A stretch of DNA of 64,000 nucleotides from Ampullaceana balthica (taxonomy: Eukaryota; Mollusca; Gastropoda; Lymnaeidae), in NCBI GenBank assembly GCA_944989445.1, contig CALYLW010000994.1, positions 513,163 through 577,162 on the forward strand. The letters run 5' to 3'. Position numbers and translations under genes: made by a program. This document shows, piece by piece, positions 24,201 through 36,200 of this stretch. Below the pieces are notes generated by a model. That model ran no database searches. It had not been told where the DNA came from and saw only the letters and a list, made by a program, of their open reading frames with translations. Position 1 is the stretch's first letter, and each line of letters opens with the position of its first letter.

Positions 24201-27200
24201 TGTGTTTGTTTTTCTGGTTTGATCGGACTTTTGATCTTTATTTTTGTTTTATGTTTGATTTATGTGCAACTATGTGTGTTAGAAGGTTTTGGTTCAGTCT
24301 CTGAATTACAGCAGACTCATCCACTAACTTATTGATGTTGCTTTACGCCAATGAATTTAGGAGACAAAACAAACTTTAGTTAAATCCTAAAAATTGGCAT
24401 TCAAAGCATTTTTACCTGTAAACATCACATATCAGATATATGTTGTTTAAAAATTTTATTTTTTTTTAGATATTCTGATATTTAAATACTAATCTTTTAA
24501 ATTTTCTTTCAATTCAGCCCCCTTATAATGTGCCAGAATTCTATAACAACCCATCCAGTCAGGCAGCTCTTTCATTATTCCGAGTCAGTGCTGATGGACA
24601 AGTGTCTGCCATTAGTAGTCTCATAGGAACCAACACCAATACATACACTGTATGTTTTCTGTAGATTATGTTTACTCATTAGTTTTAGAATCACTTTTTG
24701 ACATACACAAAAATTGAATTTATTAAAATGATCTCATTGGAATGAAAAACTAATACAGACTAAAACTAAAAACTGGCAATTTAGGGGAAAAAAATTAATT
24801 TAAAATATAAACTATTACTTACTAACTTTCCTTTTTAACATTTTCACATAAAGTTAAAGTTTTCTCATTCAATATTTTGTTTAGTGGAGAATGGGCTTGA
24901 GAGACAGAGGAGTTCCAGCTCTAAATAACAGCCACACAGCAACTGTTCAAGTGAATATTGTAAGGAACAATGCCAACCCAGTGTTCAACAATTGCCCACC
25001 AACTCCACTACCAATAGTCAGAGAAGATGCTGCTGTCAATACAAGACTTTTCCAACTCACGGCAAGTGATGCAGATCCAGGAAATACAGTAAGTGGACAA
25101 TTGTTGGAGTTATTTGGAATATAAAGAGTCATTACCATTTAGTTAGACCCTTTTAAGAATCATGGAATATTGCAGTGTTGTTGCTCTTTAAATCAGTTTT
25201 CAGGGGCATGTTATAAACTAAGCTTCTATTGAAGACTTCATTCCAAGAATCTTACTTACACTACATTTTTAACACAACTATTTAAAAATTAGATCTTAAG
25301 TTCAACACAATTTTCCCTTACTTGCAATACATTGTACTCTCTCAAAATTTTAATGGACAGCTAATACTTATTCTGTTTAAAACTTTTTCCCCCCAGAAAT
25401 TCGGAAATATTACTCTACAGATAATTGGCGATGATAATACAAATGCCTACTTTAATGTTGACGCTAGCAACTATGTTGTTTTATCTCAAAGTCTAGCTTC
25501 AGGAACCAGCACAAGATATCAGGTAATTTATTCCAAATTATATTTGATCATTTGAACAAAGTTGAAAACCAAGAAGAGAGAAAAAAAAGTTTAATCGACT
25601 CAGTTTACAACATGTTTTATTAAGAATGGTTTTCTCCATAAAATACTTCATTGACAATTTCACTATGCTGCACATTTTAACTTCGTGACTGATGTTTTGA
25701 ATTTTGTATGTGACTTAACAGTATTTTTGTATGCTGATTCCAAATATGACAACCATTTTTGTGTATCACGTCAGGTTTTCTTTTTACAAAATCATATTGA
25801 ACCCTGAATAGTTGTTATTAAAATTAAGCTACGACTATAAACTGTCCACACACTCTTCAAAGCTGTAACTAATGTGTGGTGTTAACGCAGAAAAATAACA
25901 AATAATTAATTGTCACTTAGTCAGGTTCCTGTACTAAAAAATTGAAATTTTTTAATTGTAGTGAAACACATGGATGATTGATTTAATCATTTAGGTAAAA
26001 ATGCACGTTTCCTGGATTTTCTCCCTTTCATGCTCAGAACACAGTCTTGTTTAATATTCAAACAATAGTCTGACGTCATCTTGACATTCCAGTATCCCTG
26101 ATATCTATGCTCCATTTCCTTGATATCCTGGTGAAATCTTTCCCCTTGTTCCTCAATGACATCTCCAAGGTTCTCTGGAAAATAATCAAGGTTGGAATGG
26201 AGGAAATGTAGTTTCTAACTCATTTTGCACCCCAGTGCATGATAGTGTCGCAGCATGGTTTCAACATACACTCTGTAATCTCTGTGTCTGTGATTTCCAA
26301 GTACATTCTCAACAACGCCTTTAAATGAGACCCATCTTTATGCTCAACGGAATGCATCGTTCTTTCAAACTGATCATCGAAAAAAAACTTCCGAATTTGT
26401 GGGCCAACAAATACTCCTTCTTTCACTTTTTCATAGCTGACTGATGGGAAGTTATTGCGAATGTATTTGAAGCAATCTCCTTCTTTGTCGAGGGCCTTTA
26501 CAAACTGTTTAAATAGACACAATGTAATATGCAGTGGTGGAAATAAGACTTTCGATGTGTCAATTATGCTTGTGGCAAAAATGTTTTTATATCCAGTATT
26601 CAAGTTCAGTCCAGGTGGCCACTTTTTCCTCTCCCAGTGTTGATTTCTTGCTCTGCTATCTCACTCGCACAAGAAGCATGTAATTTTTGTGTAACCTTTT
26701 TGCTGGCCAAGTAGCATACAGATGACCTTAAGGTCTCCACATATTGTCACATGACCTCAAGGTCTCCACATATTGTCACATGACCTTAAGGTCTCCACAT
26801 ATTGTCACATGACCTTAAGGTCTCCACATATTGTCAGATGACCTTAAGGTCTCCACATATTGTCACATGACCTTAAGGTCTCCACATATTTTCCTGTTTA
26901 AATATGTGTATCTTATCTTATTCAAAACAAGTGGTAGATTTTCGTATGTTTCTTTAAACCGAGTTGAGTAAGCTATCGGAACTGATCCATATTGATTTCC
27001 ATTGCGAAGTAAGACAGTTTTTAAGCTAGTCTTTGATGAATCGATAAACAGTCTCCAATCTCCAGAATTGTAGTCGATTTCAGAGCCTCCTAACCGGCAC
27101 ACAAGATCAGGAACATTGCAGCAGAAGATCAGGTCGTATTCTGTTTTAAAATAAGGTAGCATTTCTTCTTCACGATGTCTGTACCATGAGTATGTTGTGC

Positions 27201-30200
27201 ATGGGGCAAGTAAATTCTTGGAACTTAATCTGGAGCCAAGAAGCTCTGCACAGTCTTTTGTCAGTTTCAGTTCTCTGACCAAGTCATTCAATTCGCTTTG
27301 ATTAAAACGCTGTGGTTCATTCTTTTCCCTTTGCGGATGGTATCCATCTTCATCATCTCGAGAACTGCTTTCATTTTCTTTATCTGAAGAGGTTGCTTCA
27401 AAAGAAGCGGGATGAACCGGAACGGGTAGAGCAGGTCCATGAGGCACAGGTCGTCTTGCAGACGGCAGATCCGGATACGAGATGTTGTGTTTTTGGTGTT
27501 ATATCCTTTCAAATCACATGAACAAAGAAAAAGAAACAAATAAATTCAAAATATTACATTCATGGAAAAGAACTGACCCAAACTAAAGATGCTAAATACT
27601 TAGGAGTCTTAATAAATGAGAAACTATCATGGAATCCCCATGTCAATGAAGTTATTAAAAAATCAAACAAAACCTTAGGCTTTATAAAAAGAAACTTTAA
27701 CAAATGTAATAGAGATATAAAACTAAAATGCTACCTCACTTTGGTGAGACCTGTACTAGAATATGCATCTTCTGTATGGGACCCATCCACCAAAGAAAAC
27801 ATTGATAAACTAGAACAAATTCAAAAAAGAGCTGCCAGATTCATTACTGGAGAATATTCGAAACTGACAAGAATAACACCATTAATTAAATCATTAAACC
27901 TTGAAACACTAGAGGATAGAAGAACCAAAAGCAAAGTAGTAATCATACATAAAGCAATTAATTCTAATTTAGAAATACAACACAAAGATAACTTAATACA
28001 ACCCTCAGATAGACATAAGGATAAAAACACCTTCCTTATTCCGTATGCAAGAACAAACACATACAAGTTTTCCTTCTTCCCGTCCGGAATTCGGGCGTGG
28101 AATGGGTTGCCTGAAGAATCCAGGAAAACCAACACTTTATCAGCATTTAAATCTCTAATAAAAATGCAGGACTAAACACAAACCATAGATAAGCGTAGGA
28201 CGCAATAATCTTCTGTATAGAAGGAGCGTCTGTAAACAGATAAGATAAGATAACAAAAGTAATAATCGTCGCTGTGATTCGTAGGCTCACGCCACGCCAT
28301 CGGAATTGCAAATGGTAATGTGGTATTTTTTCCCTTTGCTCCAAGGTCTCAACGATTCCACACAAGTTTGACAGACTTTGTGTGGATCCCATAATTTGTC
28401 CTGATCTCCCAGCTTAATTCCAAAATACGCCTTGTACGCATGCTTCACGTAGCTAGTAATGTTCTGTCTCTGCGTTTCAGCAGTGTAGCTGATACAAACA
28501 TAGCAGAAGATGTCAACGCTATTTTTACAACCTATTGAAGCCATTTCGAAAGAATAGGCCTTGTCATAATATGGCGGAAATCTATTAATAGAAATATACA
28601 GGTCTTTTTTGTGGACGAATTTCATACAAATTTTATAAAAGAAACAAGTCAATATGTTAATGTAGGTGTATGTAAAAATGCGTTTTTAATATAATTTGCT
28701 GAAATATGAAAAATTTATACGTCATATGAAAAAAACATTGTCGTTTTCGGATTCAGCATATGTGAAAACATAAAGAACAGTTGCGTTTATTGAAACATCA
28801 GACAGTGTGCAGCATAGTGTTTTCTGCCATAATTTCATGGTTTTCTCCATAAAATACTTGATTGAACTCCAATTTTCTGCCATAATTTCAGTTGAGAGTT
28901 CAAGTATCAGACCTGGCAACACCTCCCAAACAGAGCCAATGTGTTATTCCAATAGATGTTAACCGTAACCTCAACTCACCAGCGTTTACTGTGCCATCAT
29001 ACAATACAACTATTGCAGAAAACGTTCAGCCAGCCACCTCTATCCTTAAAGTTGTGGCAAATGATGCTGATAAATTGGTGAGTTATTATATTAATTTCTA
29101 TATATGTTGATTTTGTTCTAAAATCATGTATATTTATAACGTAGCCCGTCAAAATGACTTCAAAGTATCTATATATCATAAAAAATTGTTAACAAAAAGT
29201 GATTAAATTGGTGAAATCCTCTTTCAAGTAGTAAAATTTTTCTCTGTTCTAATGATAATATTTTAAGTTATGTAAATTACAGTTGTGAATTAAAATGATT
29301 ATACAGTGATATCATGAATATATTTAGTTGATTACATTAAAGAATATATTATTCCCTCAGAGTCCTTACAATCAAGTTACCTACTCATTTGGTTCAGACT
29401 TAGACACCTCACAGGCAAGCAACTATTTCACTGTCATGCCAAATAATGGGGACATCCTCATACTAAGAAGTTTGGGGCTGGATACCACTAAAAATACATT
29501 GTACAGAGTAAGTTGTCATCTATGTTTGTACAGAGTAAGTTGTCATCTTTGTTTGTACAGAGCAAGTTGTCATCTATGTTTGTACAGAGTAAGTTGTCAT
29601 CTATGTTTGTACAGAGTAAGTTGTCATCTATGTTTGTACAGAGTAAGTTGTCATCTTTGTTTGTACAGAGAAAGTTGTCATCTATGTTTGTACAGAGTAA
29701 GTTGTCATCTATGTTTGTACAGAGTAAGTTGTCATCTATGTTTGTACAGAGTAAGTTGTCATCTATGTTTGTACAGAGTAAGTTGTCATCTATGTTTGTA
29801 CAGAGTAAGTTGTCATCTATGTTTGTGCAGAGTAAGTTTTCATCTATGTTTGTACAGAGTAAGTTGTCATCTATGTTTGTATTGTCAATAATGTCTGAAT
29901 ACTATTTACATTACTAACTTTATGAAAAAGTTTTAAAATAACCAAGAGCAGTTTAAATGTATTCTGTGTTGGAATACTAATGATTTCATCTCTTGCAACT
30001 AGTTGACCATCATAGCAAGGGATGGAGGAGGTGAATGTATTCTGTGTTGCAATACTAATGATTTCATCTCTTGCAACTAGTTGACCATCATAGCAAGGGA
30101 TGGAGGAGGTGAATGTATTCTGTGTTGGAATACTAATGATTTCATCTCTTGCAACTAGTTGACCATCATAGCAAGGGATGGAGGAGGTGAATGTATTCTG

Positions 30201-33200
30201 TGTTGGAATACTAATGATTTCATCTCTTGCAACTAGTTGACCATCATAGCAAGGGATGGAGGAGGTGAATGTATTCTGTGTTTGAATACTAATGATTTAA
30301 TATCTTTGAACTAGTTTACCATCATAGCAAGGGATGGAGGAGGTCTACAAAGTACAGCATCAGTCAGCGTGACAGTGATACGCAACACTCAACCAGTCAT
30401 TCCAAACCAACAGCTTAACATCACTGTTCAACACAACATTAGTGTCCCCTATGTGGTCTATGATTTTGATGTCAATGATGCAGACACAGTGGCAAGTACT
30501 CTTTACTATTTAAAGTAGTTATTGTAAAAGTTGCAAACTGTTAACAGAGTAATTTACCATGTTTTTAGTGGAAATTTAATATAATAAATCGATCTTCCAC
30601 TGCAATAAAATAGAATTTATTTGTGCTAAAATCTCATTATGATTATTCTACTTCACAATTTTAACTGTAAAGCTGTGTTTCTGGTGTATTACATTGAGGT
30701 AACAAATTTAACCATTTAAAATAGTCACAATTTATTGACATACTTTTGAAAAAATTCAGAGTCCATTTAATGTAGAGACATTTTCTCTACTTGGTGAAAG
30801 TGCTGCATTGAGATACTTCACCATCAACCCTGTCAATGGGATGCTCACTCTTACACAGACTCTCTTAGGATCAGGACCAGATATATTCGTTGTAAGTATG
30901 AAATATTACATCTCAAATATGCTTGTTGTCTCGTGATTTTATGTTTAGAAGTAATGTTTTCATTGCCTAAATTTTTGGGTGAAATAATCAAATTCAACAA
31001 AGTTTATTCCCATTTCAATATTAATGTAAACATTTATGCGTAATATCTTTAGATAATGGCAACAGCTTACACAGTTTGTCCTTAATAAAATGGTAGCCAT
31101 AAGTTCCTTTAAAAAGCTATTTACCCTTTTAATTTATAATTAACTATTACATAAAAAACCTACAAGACTTTCTTTCACTACATAAAGTTTTGAAGTTTTT
31201 CAATGAATCAAAATATTGCTTATGTTATTTAAATTTATTTTTCTTAATTTGAACATATTGAATCTAAAGCAGTTCAATAATTTCAATTTAGATTAAATAT
31301 TCTATCTAAATTAAATTATAATTTACTGCATTTAACCTTTTTTTATTACTTTCAAAATCTGAAACTTTTATTTTGTTTTAAATCCCAGGTCAATGTCAAG
31401 GTCTGTGATGGTGGAACTTTGTGTGATAGCAAGACTTTGACCATCAACACCGTTCGAAATTTTGTCCCTCCTGTGTTTACAAGTGCCAGTTATGAAAAAA
31501 CCATTCCTGAAGACCAGCCTGTGTTATCATCAGTTTTACAAGTTTCAGCCACAGATTTGGACCTAGCTTCCCCTTACAATACATTCACCTATCGTCTGCT
31601 GTCACCCAATGATCACTTCTCTGTGGATCCTGGATCTGGAGTTATCAGTGTGAGAAGACCACTTACTGGTGAAACTATTGATTTCTTTGATGTAAGTCTT
31701 TATATGGTGAAACTATTGATTTCTTTGATGTAAGTCTTTATATGGTGAAACTATTGATTTCTTTGATGTAAGTCTTTATATGGTGAAACTATTGATTTCT
31801 TTGATGTAAGTCTTTATATGGTGAAACTATTGATTTCTTTGATGTAAGTCTTTATATGGTGAAACTATTGCTTTCTTTGATGTAAGTCTTTATATGGTGA
31901 AACTATTGCTTTCTTTGATGTAAGTCTTTATATGGTGAAACTATTACTTTCTTTGATGTAAGTCTTTATATGGTGAAACTATTGATTTCTTTGATGTAAG
32001 TCTTTATATGGTGAAACTATTGCTTTCTTTGATGTAAGTCTTTATATGGTGAAACTATTGATTTCTTTGATGTAAGTCTTTATATGGTGAAACTATTACT
32101 TTCTTTGATGTAAGTCTTTATATGGTGAAACTATTGATTTCTTTGATGTAAGTCTTTATATGGTGAAACTATTGATTTCTTTGATGTAAGTCTTTATATG
32201 GTGAAACTATTGCTTTCTTTGATGTAAGTCTTTATATGGTGAAACTATTGATTTCTTTGATGTAAGTCTTTATATGGTGAAACTATTGATTTCTTTGATG
32301 TAAGTCTTTATATGGTGAAACTATTGATTTCTTTGATGTAAGTCTTTATATGGTGAAACTATTGCTTTCTTTGATGTAAGTCTTTATATGGTGAAACTAT
32401 TGCTTTCTTTGATGTAAGTCTTTATATGGTGAAACTATTGATTTCTTTGATGTAAATCTTTATATGGTGAAACTATTGCTTTCTTTGATGTAAGTCTTTA
32501 TATGGTGAAACTATTGCTTTCTTTGATGTAAGTCTTTATATGGTGAAACTATTGATTTCTTTGATGTAAGTCTTTATATGGTGAAACTATTGATTTCTTT
32601 GATGTAAGTCTTTATATGGTGAAACTATTGATTTCTTTGATGTAAGTCTTTATATGGTGAAACTATTGATTTCTTTGATGTAAGTCTTTATATGGTGAAA
32701 CTATTGATTTCTTTGATGTAAGTCTTTATATGGTGAAACTATTGATTTCTTTGATGTAAGTCTTTATATGGTGAAACTATTGATTTCTTTGATGTAAGTC
32801 TTTATATGGTGAAACTATTGATTTCTTTGATGTAAGTCTTTATATGGTGAAACTATTGATTTCTTTGATGTAAGTCTTTATATGGTGAAACTATTGATTT
32901 CTTTGATGTAAGTCTTTATATGGTGAAACTATTGATTTCTTTGATGTAAGTCTTTATATGGTGAAACTATTGATTTCTTTGATGTAAGTCTTTATATGGT
33001 GAAACTATTGATTTCTTTGATGTAAGTCTTTATATGGTGAAACTATTGATTTCTTTGATGTAAGTCTTTATATGGTGAAACTATTGATTTCTTTGATGTA
33101 AGTCTTTATATGGTGAAACTATTGATTTCTTTGATGTAAGTCTTTATATGGTGAAACTATTGATTTCTTTGATGTAAGTCTTTATATGGTGAAACTATTG

Positions 33201-36200
33201 ATTTCTTTGATGTAAGTCTTTATATGGTGAAACTATTGATTTCTTTGATGTAAGTCTTTATATGGTGAAACTATTGATTTCTTTGATGTAAGTCTTTATA
33301 TGGTGAAACTATTGATTTCTTTGATGTAAGTCTTTATATGGTGAAACTATTGCTTTCTTTGATGTAAGTCTTTATATGGTGAAACTATTGATTTCTTTGA
33401 TGTAAGTCTTTATATGGTGAAACTATTGATTTCTTTGATGTAAGTCTTTATATGGTGAAACTATTGATTTCTTTGATGTAAGTCTTTATATGGTGAAACT
33501 ATTGATTTCTTTGATGTAAGTCTTTATATGGTGAAACGATTGATTTCTTTGATGTAAGTCTTTATATGGTGAAACTATTGATTTCTTTGATGTAAGTCTT
33601 TATATGGTGAAACTATTGATTTCTTTGATGTAAGTCTTTATATGGTGAAACTATTGATTTCTTTGATGTAAGTCTTTATATGGTGAAACTATTGATTTCT
33701 TTGATGTAAGTCTTTATATGGTGAAACTATTGATTTCTTTGATGTAAGTCTTTATATGGTGAAACTATTGATTTCTTTGATGTAAGTCTTTATATGGTGA
33801 AACTATTGCTTTCTTTGATGTAAGTCTTTATATGGTGAAACTATTGGGTTCTTTGATGTAAGTCTTTATATGGTGAAACTATTGATTTCTTTGATGTAAG
33901 TCTTTATATGGTGAAACTATTGATTTCTTTGATGTAAGTCTTTATATGGTGAAACTATTGATTTCTTTGATGTAAGTCTTTATATGGTGAAACTATTGAT
34001 TTCTTTGATGTAAGTCTTTATATGGTGAAACTATTGATTTCTTTGATGTAAGTCTTTATATGGTGAAACTATTGATTTCTTTGATGTAAGTCTTTATATG
34101 GTGAAACTATTGCTTTCTTTGATGTAAGTCTTTATATGGTGAAACTATTGATTTCTTTGATGTAAGTCTTTATATGGTGAAACTATTGATTTCTTTGATG
34201 TAAGTCTTTATATGGTGAAACTATTGATTTCTTTGATGTAAGTCTTTATATGGTGAAACTATTGATTTCTTTGATGTAAGTCTTTATATGGTGAAACTAT
34301 TGATTTCTTTGATGTAAGTCTTTATATGGTGAAACTATTGATTTTTTTTGATGTAAGTCTTTATATTGTGAAACTATTGATTTCTTTGATGTAAGTCTTT
34401 ATATGGTGAAACTATTGATTTCTTTGATGTAAGTCTTTATATGGTGAAACTATTGTTTTCTTTGATGTAAGTCTTTATATGGTGAAACTATTGATTTCTT
34501 TGATGTAAGTCTTTATATGGTGAAACTATTGATTTCTTTGATGTAAGTCTTTATATGGTGAAACTATTGATTTCTTTGATGTAAGTCTTTATATGGTGAA
34601 ACTATTGATTTCTTTGATGTAAGTCTTTATATGGTGAAACTATTGTTTTCTTTGATGTAAGTCTTTATATGGTGAAACTATTGCTTTCTTTGATGTAAGT
34701 CTTTATATGGTGAAACTATTGATTTCTTTGATGTAAGTCTTTATATGGTGAAACTATTGATTTCTTTGATGTAAGTCTTTATAAGGTGAAACTATTGATT
34801 TCTTTGATGTAAGTCTTTATATGGTGAAACTATTGATTTCTTTGATGTAAGTCTTTATATGGTGAAACTATTGATTTCTTTGATGTAAGTCTTTATATGG
34901 TGAAACTATTGTTTTCTTTGATGTAAGTCTTTATATGGTGAAACTATTGTTTTCTTTGATGTAAGTCTTTTTATGGTGAAACTATTGATTTCTTTGATGT
35001 AAGTCTTTATATGGTGAAACTATTGATTTCTTTGATGTAAGTCTTTATATGGTGAAACTATTGATTTCTTTGATGTAAGTCTTTATATGGTGAAACTATT
35101 GATTTCTTTGATGTAAGTCTTTATATGGTGAAACTATTGATTTCTTTGATGTAAGTCTTTATATGGTGAAACTATTGATTTCTTTGATGTAAGTCTTTAT
35201 ATGGTGAAACTATTGCTTTCTTTGATGTAAGTCTTTATATGGTGAAACTATTGCTTTCTTTGATGTAAGTCTTTATATGGTGAAACTATTGATTTCTTTG
35301 ATGTAAGTCTTTATATGGTGAAACTATTGATTTCTTTGATGTAAGTCTTTATATGGTGAAACTATTGCTTTCTTTGATGTAAGTCTTTATATGGTGAAAC
35401 TATTGATTTCTTTGATGTAAGTCTTTATATGGTGAAACTATTGATTTCTTTGATGTAAGTCTTTATATGGTGAAACTATTGATTTCTTTGATGTAAGTCT
35501 TTATATGGTGAAACTATTGATTTCTTTGATGTAAGTCTTTATATGGTGAAACTATTGATTTCTTTGATGTAAGTCTTTATATGGTGAAACTATTGATTTC
35601 TTTGATGTAAGTCTTTATATGGTGAAACTATTGATTTCTTTGATGTAAGTCTTTATATGGTGAAACTATTGATTTCTTTGATGTAAGTCTTTATATGGTG
35701 AAACTATTGATTTCTTTGATGTAAGTCTTTATATGGTGAAACTATTGATTTCTTTGATGTAAGTCTTTATATGGTGAAACTATTGATTTCTTTGATGTAA
35801 GTCTTTATATGGTGAAACTATTGATTTCTTTGATGTAAGTCTTTATATGGTGAAACTATTGATTTCTTTGATGTAAGTCTTTATATGGTGAAACTATTGA
35901 TTTCTTTGATGTAAGTCTTTATCTAGTCTCAGTAGTTATTGATGTAAGTCTTTATATAGTCTCAGTAGTTATTGATGTAAGTCTTTATATGGTGAAACTA
36001 TTGATTTCTTTGATGTAAGTCTTTATATGGTGAAACTATTGATTTCTTTGATGTAAGTCTTTATATGGTGAAACTATTGATTTCTTTGATGTAAGTCTTT
36101 ATATGGTGAAACTATTGCTTTCTTTGATGTAAGTCTTTATCTAGTCTCAGTAGTTATTGCTAAATGATTATGAATTATTAACAAAGATTAAACTATTTGT

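Larger units (their letters stand above)
25661..28819 (-). mobile_element. CACTA-like DNA transposon, copy 2
   Basis: Perfect 14-bp terminal repeats CACTATGCTGCACA at 25661 and, inverted, at 28819. The 3-bp target duplication is TTT (25658-25660 and 28820-28822). The adjacent intact 53-bp unit is a paralogous empty site: removing the element and one TTT restores CAATTTTCTGCC. It carries minus-strand fragments of the same protein family as copies 1 and 3 but a diverged subfamily. It is interrupted by a LINE fragment and by a 29-nt minisatellite. Confidence 0.85.
25629..28890. repeat. 53-bp duplication split by a transposon next to the exon 10 acceptor
   Basis: The unit beginning ATGGTTTTCTCCATAAAATA and ending TTTTCTGCCATAATTTC occurs intact at about 28838-28889, just before AG|exon 10. 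A second copy is split, with its left half at 25627-25660 and its right half at 28820-28837, on either side of the CACTA-like element. Confidence 0.85.

Noticed and set aside
29940..30314. Four extra exons encoding LTIIARDGGG before exon 12
   Set aside because: Each copy has an acceptor but no donor before the next in-frame stop, so they are duplicated splice-junction fragments rather than exons.
22818..36142. CRISPR-like arrays of short direct repeats
   Set aside because: The units are contiguous without unique spacers and contain the gene's own exon ends. The locus is eukaryotic.
31692..36142. A chain of ~118 mini-exons
   Set aside because: The units have GTAAGT but no acceptor (no polypyrimidine tract followed by AG before GGTGAAAC), so they cannot be internal exons.
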